Shown here one piece after another: positions 17,819-25,352 of a stretch of DNA of 64,000 bases. Numbering within the stretch: the stretch's first letter is position 1; each line of letters opens with the position of its first letter. The notes below the pieces were generated by a model. It searched no databases. It had not been told where the DNA came from and saw only the letters and a program-made list of their open reading frames with translations. A program made the translations under genes and the position numbers. Source of the stretch: Lachnospiraceae bacterium AD3010. GTDB lineage: Bacteria > Bacillota > Clostridia > Lachnospirales > Lachnospiraceae. The DNA is taken from positions 62,001-126,000 of the forward strand of contig KK211387.1 in assembly GCA_000622025.1 (NCBI GenBank), written 5' to 3'.

Positions 17819-18942
17819 AAACAAAACTTTTTTTTATCATTAACTCTTTTTCGTGGGGAGGTGGAGCAGAGTCTCTTCTCACCACTATTATGAATGCGCT
17901 GGATGATACTGGCAGATATGAGATAGGTGTAATGGAGATCATCCATGCAGACGTAAAAAAAGAGCCTATAAATAAATCGATAAAAGTATATCCTTATTAC
18001 ACGGATGCTGATGCACCTGACAGAAAAGAAAGAATGTACTATGTGTATCATGAATGGGATAAAGTGATTAAAGAATACATTCCTGATGATTATGATGTGT
18101 ATATATCGTTTAATTATCTAAAGCCATCGTTTCTTCTTCCACCTGATAAAAAGAATATCGCTTGGATTCATGGAGATATATATGACCTTATTAACAGATA
18201 TCCGAATCAGACTAAGGACATGAGCGAGGAACGCGAACTCCAGAGAGAGGCATTTAAAAAAGCTAATCGTATTATAGCAATCAGCGATATAACAAAACAG
18301 TCTATTGAGGATATTTATCCAGAACAAAAAAATAAGATTATTCTTCTTGCTAATAAAATTAATGTCAATAGAATAAAATCCATGTCAGAAGAAAAAACTG
18401 ATATTAAGCTTGAAGGCTACGCAATTGTTTTTGCGGGGAGATTCGATACTAACAAAAATCCTCTTCGTGCAGTTAGTATTTTAAGAAAATTATTAAAAGT
18501 TCGCAAGGATGCACATCTGTATTTGGTGGGTTATGGTGTGTTGGAACAGGAATTGATACAGACTATTAATGAAAATGGACTGGAAAACAACGTACATATA
18601 TTGGGGTATTTTGACAATCCATTTCCTGTATTTAGACAGGCTAGTTTAATGTTGGTAACATCGCTGTCGGAAGGTGGACCACTAGTTATTCTCGAAGGTT
18701 TGGCGCTGGGCAAAGCATTTGTGTCAACCGATGTTGGAATTAGCAGAAAATTATCTGAGAATCAAAATGTTGGTGGTGTTTTTAATGAAGATGATGAGGC
18801 AACATCTGAAATAATCAGACTAGCTGAAACAGATCCTGAAACTATAAAAAGTGCTTGTACAGAAGTTATATCAATGTATGATACCCCTGAGTATATAAGG
18901 CGCATTGAGAGCATTATCCAAGATGTTATTTTAGAGAAGTAA
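17815..18942 (+). CDS. Family 4 glycosyltransferase
   Basis: A GT-B enzyme of 375 residues. NSFSWGGGAESLL is the N-terminal glycine-rich acceptor loop, IAWIHGDIYDL the middle motif, VFAGRFDTNKNPLRA the start of the donor domain and SLSEGGPLVILEGLALG the E-x7-E motif. It lacks the Rossmann-like module of its neighbours. Its start overlaps the stop of the GT2 gene upstream. It probably extends the same glycan. Confidence 0.9.
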   Translation: MKTKLFFIINSFSWGGGAESLLTTIMNALDDTGRYEIGVMEIIHADVKKEPINKSIKVYPYYTDADAPDRKERMYYVYHEWDKVIKEYIPDDYDVYISFNYLKPSFLLPPDKKNIAWIHGDIYDLINRYPNQTKDMSEERELQREAFKKANRIIAISDITKQSIEDIYPEQKNKIILLANKINVNRIKSMSEEKTDIKLEGYAIVFAGRFDTNKNPLRAVSILRKLLKVRKDAHLYLVGYGVLEQELIQTINENGLENNVHILGYFDNPFPVFRQASLMLVTSLSEGGPLVILEGLALGKAFVSTDVGISRKLSENQNVGGVFNEDDEATSEIIRLAETDPETIKSACTEVISMYDTPEYIRRIESIIQDVILEK

Positions 18943-18980
18943 TAATTAATAATTACGGAAAATAATGGTAAAAGAGAATT

Positions 18981-20741
18981 ATGGCTGAGCTCGCTTTGGA
19001 TAAAAATATATTAAAAGAAAAACTTGATAATTTGTGTGGATTGTTGGGGCTTGATTTGGAAAGCGAGCACAATGATCTAAATCTTTTTATCAGAAGAATT
19101 CTCAAATCGTTTATGCACACCCACAAAAAAGTCGCTATCTACTGTTATGGCTACCACACCCAGATGCTTCTGACGGACTTTGTGGCGGAGCTTCGTGATG
19201 TAGTCTGCATTATTGACAATGGAAACGTCAGTAATGACAGCAGCTTTCAGATCATCAAGGACGGGGATATTGAGCAGTTTGGACTGGATGGAGTAGTTGT
19301 CTCTTCTTTCAAGCATATGAATGAGATCAAGCAGGGACTCCATGACAATCATAAAGAGGTTGATGTTCTGGATATTTATGAAGAGCTGGCTAAACAGGGG
19401 ATCATCCTGGAGCATGATTTCTTTTACGCAGGACCTTATCAAAGCTATTCAAGGATAAACACTTTGCTTATGAAGCTTGAGGAAGGCGAGTCGATTGATC
19501 TGCTTAGAGACCTTCTCAAAGAATATGTCAGTATCAAAGACTTCAGACTGGCTGGGGATTTATCGAAAAAAATCTACAATTTTACCGGTGATAAAACAGA
19601 TAAAGAAATAAGTGATGCTACTGCAGAACTCTATGAGATGCAGATAAGCAAGCTGGCTCATTCCGGAAAAAACAATGTCCTGATGCTTTGCCTTGATGGA
19701 ATGAGGAGACAGGATTTTATTGATGGCCGGATGGAGAAGACCTACGCACTTCTCAAGAATTCGTCATGCATTTATTCAAATGCATATTCATATTCAACAA
19801 TGACATTTGAGTCTTTGGTTCCAACATTTGAAGAGAACACTGATCAAAAGACTGATTATTATCTCAGAGAAGAGGTGGATTCAAAAGACTGCAGATTTAT
19901 AAAAAAGGCTCTGGAAGAGAAGAGATTTGTTGCTGTATACGGGGATGGAAACCATTACATATATGATGATGCAATAAAGTATTCAGGCTATTCTCAGACG
20001 GTGACAGAGAAATTATGGGATTTCATCATTGACTGTGACGGAGTTGATAATGGTATTTTTTATTTACATGAGCTGTATGAGAGCCATTATTCTTTTGCTA
20101 ATCCATACTCAAAAGAGAGGATTGTTTCGCAGGGGGCAGCGATGTTGTTTGATTTTCTGCCGCAGAATTCAGGATGCCTGCGGACAGACTATAAGAAACA
20201 GCATGACGATGCGATAAGATATTTGGATGATACTCTGACTCCTTTTTTGGAAGTTTTACCATGCAGCCTTGTTTTATTTGCAGATCATGGAAATTTGATA
20301 CTTGAACATGATACCGAACTAAAAGATATAGATGAACCCAAACTTCATGCCGGCGAGGAGTGGATACGCATTCCTCTTTCCATCAGGGTTAACGGCCTAA
20401 AGCCGCGTATAGAGAACAGGCTGATATCGCTGATGGAACTAAATGATATCATGCTTTCTGTCATGGCTGGAAACGAGTACAGACATGATGAGCCGGAATT
20501 CATTAAGATTGGACGTTCTGCAATATACAATCAGCAGTTCAGAGAATTATACCGGCTGATGTCCAGTGAATATAACGGGGAAGCATTTGAAGGATTTATT
20601 TTTAGAAACGGCTATAAGCTTCTTGTTTTCTCTGATGGAAAAAGGAAACTGTACAGCGTAAAGGATGATTCACTTATACTTGATGATAAGCTGACAGGCG
20701 AACTATTTGATAAAGTTAAAAATGAAATAACCATCTTTTAA
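18981..20741 (+). CDS. Alkaline-phosphatase/sulfatase-superfamily protein with Rossmann-like module
   Basis: The protein has 586 residues and no signal peptide or membrane helix, so it should be cytosolic. Residues 38-135 are a diverged copy of the shared module (VAIYCYGYHTQML, CIIDNGN), lacking the usual glycines. From about residue 230 the sulfatase/phosphoglycerol-transferase fold is visible: NVLMLCLDGMRRQDF (first metal aspartate), SYSTMTFESLVP (candidate nucleophile threonine or serine), LVLFADHGN (metal D-H) and KLHAGEEW (metal histidine). Related secreted enzymes move phosphoglycerol or phosphoethanolamine, or remove sulfate. A cytosolic version in a glycan cluster could transfer or remove a phosphate-type group on a sugar precursor. 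The function is inferred from fold only. Confidence 0.75.
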   Translation: MAELALDKNILKEKLDNLCGLLGLDLESEHNDLNLFIRRILKSFMHTHKKVAIYCYGYHTQMLLTDFVAELRDVVCIIDNGNVSNDSSFQIIKDGDIEQFGLDGVVVSSFKHMNEIKQGLHDNHKEVDVLDIYEELAKQGIILEHDFFYAGPYQSYSRINTLLMKLEEGESIDLLRDLLKEYVSIKDFRLAGDLSKKIYNFTGDKTDKEISDATAELYEMQISKLAHSGKNNVLMLCLDGMRRQDFIDGRMEKTYALLKNSSCIYSNAYSYSTMTFESLVPTFEENTDQKTDYYLREEVDSKDCRFIKKALEEKRFVAVYGDGNHYIYDDAIKYSGYSQTVTEKLWDFIIDCDGVDNGIFYLHELYESHYSFANPYSKERIVSQGAAMLFDFLPQNSGCLRTDYKKQHDDAIRYLDDTLTPFLEVLPCSLVLFADHGNLILEHDTELKDIDEPKLHAGEEWIRIPLSIRVNGLKPRIENRLISLMELNDIMLSVMAGNEYRHDEPEFIKIGRSAIYNQQFRELYRLMSSEYNGEAFEGFIFRNGYKLLVFSDGKRKLYSVKDDSLILDDKLTGELFDKVKNEITIF

Positions 20742-20771
20742 CACAGTTTGACATAAGGGGACTGACTACTT

Positions 20772-22094
20772 ATGAATGATGCTCTGGTGACAATTGTAAT
20801 GCCTGTATATAATGCAGCGGATTATCTGGAAGAATCACTGGGAGATTTGGTTAAACAGTCTTATTCCAATATAGAGATCATATGCGTAAATGATGGCTCT
20901 TCCGATAATAGTGGAGCTGTACTGGAAAGCTTTGCAGGAAGAGATGAGCGCATGATCGTTATCTCTCAGGAAAACCAGGGCGGTGGTGCTGCCAGAAACA
21001 GAGGCTATGAGGCGGCAAGTGGGGAATATATTATATTTCTGGATGCAGATGACCGATTTGAAAGTACCCTGATTGAAAAGGCGGTTACTAAAGCGGTTTC
21101 AGAAAAAAGCGATGTACTTATGTTTTCAGCTGATGAGTTTCATTACATGACTGGTGCTCGCAGACCTGCACCCTGGCTCATGCAGAGCAGGGGCGGGAGC
21201 TATGATGGCAACCCTTTCCATTACACAACTACAACGGTGTGGAACAAGTTATTCAGACATAACTATCTGGTAAAGAATAAGGTCAGATTCATGGATGAAC
21301 GTGTAGTAGCTGATACGATGTATTTTACTTTTTTTGCTCTCATGTATGCAAAAAAGATTTCGTTTATGGATGAAGTGCTTCTTCATTATAGAAGTGATAA
21401 TCCTCAGAGCTTAACAAGAAAGCACGACAAAAGACCCTTGGATATACTTAATGTTTTGGGGACAATTTGGGACAGGCTAAGAGCCGATAAAGAATTATCA
21501 TCCCGACAGGATATATACATCAACTTTGCCCTTAAATATTTGTTTGAACGGACAAGCTGGTTTCAGTCTATTGAAAGCTTTTCACAGGTATATGATGCTT
21601 TACATTCAGGAGGCTTTGAGAAGATTGGACTTACTGACGATAAGGACCAGTTCATCGAGGGCGACAATTGGAGAAATATAAAGAGAAGTATTATCGATAA
21701 TGAGCTGCCTGAATATTTCTTTTTGAAAGAGAAGCAGTATAAAGATAAAGGTCTCCTTACCAAGACGGTATATTTTCTCCCGGGCCAGATTTACCAAACG
21801 CTCAAGGAAGCTGACTGCAAGGTGGCATTATATGGCGGAGGAATGGTTGGAAAATCCTATTTTCCTCAGATCCAGAGCATTTCTACTGCTAAAGTAGTTG
21901 CGTGGGTGGATGCCAGATTTGATACAATTGGATACCCTTTGCAGTCACCTGAGATCCTAGGAAATATTTCTTTTGACTATATAGTGATCTGCAGTGAGCA
22001 TTCTGGGTACCTGTCTGAGATAAAAGCTAAGCTAAATGACATGGGGATTCTTGGTGAAAAAATATTGTGGGAGATGCCGGAGAAACAAATATGA
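20772..22094 (+). CDS. Family 2 glycosyltransferase with C-terminal Rossmann-like module
   Basis: A chain of 440 residues. The GT2 domain opens with VTIVMPVYNAADYLE, IICVNDGSSDNSG and the metal motif FLDADDRFE. The middle has helical segments typical of larger GT2 enzymes of capsule loci. Residues 340-440 are the shared module (VALYGGGMVGKSY, AWVDARFDTIG, FDYIVICSE). It ends with an ATGA overlap into the next gene. Donor and acceptor unknown. Confidence 0.87.
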   Translation: MNDALVTIVMPVYNAADYLEESLGDLVKQSYSNIEIICVNDGSSDNSGAVLESFAGRDERMIVISQENQGGGAARNRGYEAASGEYIIFLDADDRFESTLIEKAVTKAVSEKSDVLMFSADEFHYMTGARRPAPWLMQSRGGSYDGNPFHYTTTTVWNKLFRHNYLVKNKVRFMDERVVADTMYFTFFALMYAKKISFMDEVLLHYRSDNPQSLTRKHDKRPLDILNVLGTIWDRLRADKELSSRQDIYINFALKYLFERTSWFQSIESFSQVYDALHSGGFEKIGLTDDKDQFIEGDNWRNIKRSIIDNELPEYFFLKEKQYKDKGLLTKTVYFLPGQIYQTLKEADCKVALYGGGMVGKSYFPQIQSISTAKVVAWVDARFDTIGYPLQSPEILGNISFDYIVICSEHSGYLSEIKAKLNDMGILGEKILWEMPEKQI

Positions 22095-22954
22095 GATTCT
22101 TGTTTCCGTTTTCAGCTGTTCCAAAAGGAAGCCGCATAGTGCTGTATGGTGCAGGCGAAGTTGGCTACGACTTTTACAGACAGGTAATGACATCAAAATA
22201 TGTTGAGCTGGTCCTCTGGGTAGACAGGCAATATGAGTGGTTTAGAATGCTGAATCTGCCTGTTGATCCTCCAGATCGAATTGAGCAGGCAGAGTTTGAC
22301 TATGTCGTGATCACTGCAGAAAGAGAGAATGTCTTTAACTCGATTGCAAGAGATGTTGAACAGATGGGGATTAGCAGAGACAGGCTCATTTGGGACAAGG
22401 ATTATTCTGTTCATGAAAATGTGGTATACAGCTTCAAGGACAGAGATATTGCTGAGGAGGCAAAGAGAGCAAAAACCTGCAGTCCGTTTGACTTTGTCAG
22501 TGAGGACAGGCTGGATATTGTCATCAGATATCTGTACGCAAAGGACATATGCGAACAAGCTGCTGATGAGATGCATCGCAACATGTATCTGAAATTCGTA
22601 ACGCAGCAGTGGGATGAGCAGGAGCCTACAGAAAACTACGTATCAGCATACTTTTCTGAGTACACGGTTAAGCGGGGAAAAGAGGCGTTTGAAAGATCTT
22701 TTATTGATCTGGTCCGCAATATGGCAGAGCATGGTTATAAAAGGGAGCATTTTGTACCGGTTGACCAAAAAGGAAGGCTTATAAATGGTGCCCATAGGAT
22801 CGCGGCTTCGATGGCTTGTGGAATAGATGTATGGTTTCTGGAATACCCTTTTGATGGATTATATTACGTGTGTGATAAGAGTACACTTGAAGAAATGAGT
22901 TTTACAGCAGACGAGATAAAACTATTGACTGATACATTAAAGGAAATAGAGTAA
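22091..22954 (+). CDS. ParB/Srx-like protein with N-terminal Rossmann-like module
   Basis: The start is set to ATG 22091, which overlaps the upstream stop as ATGA; the GTG at 22067 would lie inside the previous gene. Residues 10-110 are the shared module (IVLYGAGEVGYDFY, LWVDRQY, FDYVVITAE). Near residue 225 a ParB/sulfiredoxin-type motif appears: FVPVDQKGRLINGAHRIAAS, where the G-x-H-R core is the nucleotide-phosphate-binding site of that fold. Family members include DNA-partition CTPases, sulfiredoxin and the free serine kinase SerK. In a glycan cluster, a small-molecule kinase or phosphotransfer role is more likely than DNA binding. That is inference from the fold and place. Confidence 0.65.
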   Translation: MRFLFPFSAVPKGSRIVLYGAGEVGYDFYRQVMTSKYVELVLWVDRQYEWFRMLNLPVDPPDRIEQAEFDYVVITAERENVFNSIARDVEQMGISRDRLIWDKDYSVHENVVYSFKDRDIAEEAKRAKTCSPFDFVSEDRLDIVIRYLYAKDICEQAADEMHRNMYLKFVTQQWDEQEPTENYVSAYFSEYTVKRGKEAFERSFIDLVRNMAEHGYKREHFVPVDQKGRLINGAHRIAASMACGIDVWFLEYPFDGLYYVCDKSTLEEMSFTADEIKLLTDTLKEIE

Positions 22955-22964
22955 GGACAAAATA

Positions 22965-24008
22965 ATGATCCGGAACCTACAGCGCATATATGAGCATCTT
23001 CAGGATGAATTATCAAAAGAAATCTATATGGACCGTTTGGGTTACAGCATGTCAGGCAGTGAGAAGAGATTCATTGATCAGATATTGGACAGAACTGTAA
23101 GGATTAGTCCTTCTTGGGAGAAACTTCAGGATACAATGCAGAAAGCGGCTACTTCTGAAATGGTATTATTTGGGAGTGGTATCTGGGGAGACACTGTTCT
23201 GACAGAATTTAAGGATATTCCCTGGAAATGTATAATAGATAATTCTCCTAAACAGGCAGAAAAAGGTGGAATACCTATTGTCCTTGCCAAAGATTTTTTT
23301 GATGGGTACCAAAATGAAATAATAGTAATCTCCTCATTTAAAAATGGGAAGGCGATGATCGGCCAGTGCATTGAAAATGGCGTGCCACAAAGCAATATCA
23401 TTGATGTTGGAAGTGTTATCTATGAACTAACAGAAGGACTTATATATTTTGATGATGAAATTATCACCCATATGAAGGAAGGTACCTTTATTGATGGAGG
23501 GTGTTTTGACGGAAGTGATGCAAAGAGGTTCATTGATAAGTATCATGGTTATGCGATCTGTTTTGAACCGGACAGCCACAGCCTTGAGATGATTAGTAGT
23601 CAACTGAAGGGATATGAACAGAATTACCGAGTGGTCCCAAAGGCTCTTTGGAAGGAAGAAGGAGAGGTTTCTTTTGTATCTAATGGAAGCCCCGGATCCA
23701 GGATAAAAGAGGGAGATATGGGAGAAACAATCCCTACAACAGCTATAGATCTAGTGGCTTCAGATGACAAGATAGCCATGATAAAAATGGATATTGAAGG
23801 TGCGGAACTGGAGGCATTAAAGGGTGCTGAGAGCACGATTAAGAGAGAACATCCTATTCTTGCAGTCAGTATCTATCACAAGCCGGAGGATATAATCACT
23901 CTTCCGGAGTACATTTTGGATATCCGCGAAGGATACAGACTTTTCCTAAGGCACTATTCTTTCTCCTGGTATGATACGGTGTTGTATGCTATTCCTGAGG
24001 ATTTGTAA
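22965..24008 (+). CDS. FkbM-family methyltransferase with Rossmann-like module
   Basis: A chain of 347 residues. About 55 helical residues come first, then the shared module (VLFGSGIWGDTVL, CIIDNSPKQAEKGG), then an FkbM methyltransferase: FIDGGCFDGSDAKRF is the SAM loop, ICFEPDSHSLEMI strand 2, and IKMDIEGAELEALKGA the core FkbM motif. It ends directly at the start of the next gene. It probably O-methylates a sugar of the same polymer. The order module then FkbM is the same as in the gene at 14,204, but the sequences have diverged strongly. Confidence 0.87.
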   Translation: MIRNLQRIYEHLQDELSKEIYMDRLGYSMSGSEKRFIDQILDRTVRISPSWEKLQDTMQKAATSEMVLFGSGIWGDTVLTEFKDIPWKCIIDNSPKQAEKGGIPIVLAKDFFDGYQNEIIVISSFKNGKAMIGQCIENGVPQSNIIDVGSVIYELTEGLIYFDDEIITHMKEGTFIDGGCFDGSDAKRFIDKYHGYAICFEPDSHSLEMISSQLKGYEQNYRVVPKALWKEEGEVSFVSNGSPGSRIKEGDMGETIPTTAIDLVASDDKIAMIKMDIEGAELEALKGAESTIKREHPILAVSIYHKPEDIITLPEYILDIREGYRLFLRHYSFSWYDTVLYAIPEDL

Positions 24009-24797
24009 ATGAAATATGTGCTTTTTGGAACAGGGGATTATTATAAGAGATTTAGTCATTGGTTTAAGGATTGTGACGTGGTTGCAATTCTTGATAATGA
24101 TGAGAAAAAGCAGGGCAGTAAGCTGGATGGACATCCGGTGGTGGCACCTGCTTCTATTTTAGATTATGAATATGATGCGATTGTGATACTTAGCTTCTAT
24201 GTCACTGAGATGAAAAAGCAGCTCATAGAACTTGGAGTTATTGAGGACAAGATTTATCACTTCTATGACCTTCATGAATTATTAAAGAGGCAGGTTGCTG
24301 ATAATCCAGGTGCTCCGGGTAAGAAGACTGTTTTGCTGCTGTCACATGATCTGACAAACGGAGGACCGGCACTGGCACTTTATCATGGTGCACTGGCACT
24401 AAAAGACCGTGGCTATGAAGTCGTCTTTGCATCAATGCTGGATGGTGAATTACGAAGTAAACTGGAGAAATCGTTTATTCCGATAGTGATAGACAACAGG
24501 CTTCAGATAGGAACTATGAAGGAGCTTGCCTGGACGCATCATTATGACCTCATTCTTTGCAATACAATAAACTTTCACGTTTTTCTTTCTGATAGGGATA
24601 CCAGTATTCCTGTCATGTGGTGGCTGCACGACTCGCCGTTTTTCTATGAAGGAATAAAGCGGGGAAAGCTGGAAAGCATAGATACTACAAATATGAAGAT
24701 CCTTTCTGTCGGACCTGTGCCCAGGAAAGCTATGCTTAAGTATAAACCAGACTGTGTGATAGATGATCTTATATACGGGGTATCTGAGGATGTCTAG
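24009..24797 (+). CDS. Rossmann-like module plus N-terminal half of a split family 4 glycosyltransferase
   Basis: Residues 1-95 are the shared module (YVLFGTGDYYKRF, AILDND). From about residue 100 a GT-B N-terminal domain begins: TVLLLSHDLTNGGPALALYH is the glycine-rich acceptor loop and VMWWLHDSPFF the middle motif. The frame ends at TAG 24795-24797, exactly where the donor domain should start. The donor domain is encoded in the next frame (24790-25344). Dropping one base near 24795 would join them into a protein of about 445 residues. The gene is therefore either frameshifted or a two-chain glycosyltransferase. The first is more likely. Confidence 0.75.
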   Translation: MKYVLFGTGDYYKRFSHWFKDCDVVAILDNDEKKQGSKLDGHPVVAPASILDYEYDAIVILSFYVTEMKKQLIELGVIEDKIYHFYDLHELLKRQVADNPGAPGKKTVLLLSHDLTNGGPALALYHGALALKDRGYEVVFASMLDGELRSKLEKSFIPIVIDNRLQIGTMKELAWTHHYDLILCNTINFHVFLSDRDTSIPVMWWLHDSPFFYEGIKRGKLESIDTTNMKILSVGPVPRKAMLKYKPDCVIDDLIYGVSEDV

Positions 24798-25344
24798 GAC
24801 CTTTTTTGTGACAATAGGATATATTGAATGGAGAAAAGGCCAGGATATTTTAATTGAAGCTATTGAGAAGCTCCCTTCGAATATGCTTGATGAGGCAGAG
24901 TTTCTTTTGGTTGGCCAGGATACTTCAGTTATGGCGCAGGAACTTAAAAAGAAAACTGTTGATATGCCCAATATTAAGATTTGTGGGACTGTGCCCAGAC
25001 AAAAAATACATGAGATTTTGGATAGCTGCGATATGCTTATCTGTCCCTCAAGGGAAGATCCCATGCCTACTGTATGCGCAGAAGCAATGATGCATCATGT
25101 CCCGTGTCTTGTTTCTGATGCTACCGGAACATCGGAATATATTAATGATGGATATGATGGATTTATTTTCAAAGGCGAAGATGCAAAAGAGCTTTCAGAG
25201 AAGATAATATGGAGCATAAAAAACCATGATAAGCTGTCTGGAATTGGTGACAGATCCTATCACATATATGAGACAGTTTTTTCTGAAAAGGCATTTGAAG
25301 GTAAGCTCTTGGGATATGTAGAAGGAATGATTGGAAAGGCTTAG
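24790..25344 (+). CDS. C-terminal (donor) half of the split family 4 glycosyltransferase
   Basis: Reading from ATG 24790, MSRTFFVTIGYIEWRKGQDIL is the typical start of a GT4 donor domain, and CPSREDPMPTVCAEAMM is the E-x7-E nucleotide-sugar motif. There is no acceptor domain of its own. It overlaps the previous frame by 8 bp, and its first residues continue that protein's sequence in register if one base is removed. No usable ribosome site stands before ATG 24790 (CTGAGG abuts it), and an earlier ATG at 24763 in this frame is even less suitable. Expression as a separate chain would depend on coupling to the upstream stop. Confidence 0.75.
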   Translation: MSRTFFVTIGYIEWRKGQDILIEAIEKLPSNMLDEAEFLLVGQDTSVMAQELKKKTVDMPNIKICGTVPRQKIHEILDSCDMLICPSREDPMPTVCAEAMMHHVPCLVSDATGTSEYINDGYDGFIFKGEDAKELSEKIIWSIKNHDKLSGIGDRSYHIYETVFSEKAFEGKLLGYVEGMIGKA

Positions 25345-25352
25345 GCTTAAGG

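Noticed and set aside
24450-25064. A 204-codon minus-strand frame across the split glycosyltransferase
   Set aside because: Shadow of the GT4 coding sequence on the other strand; the + strand carries clear GT4 motifs in both halves.
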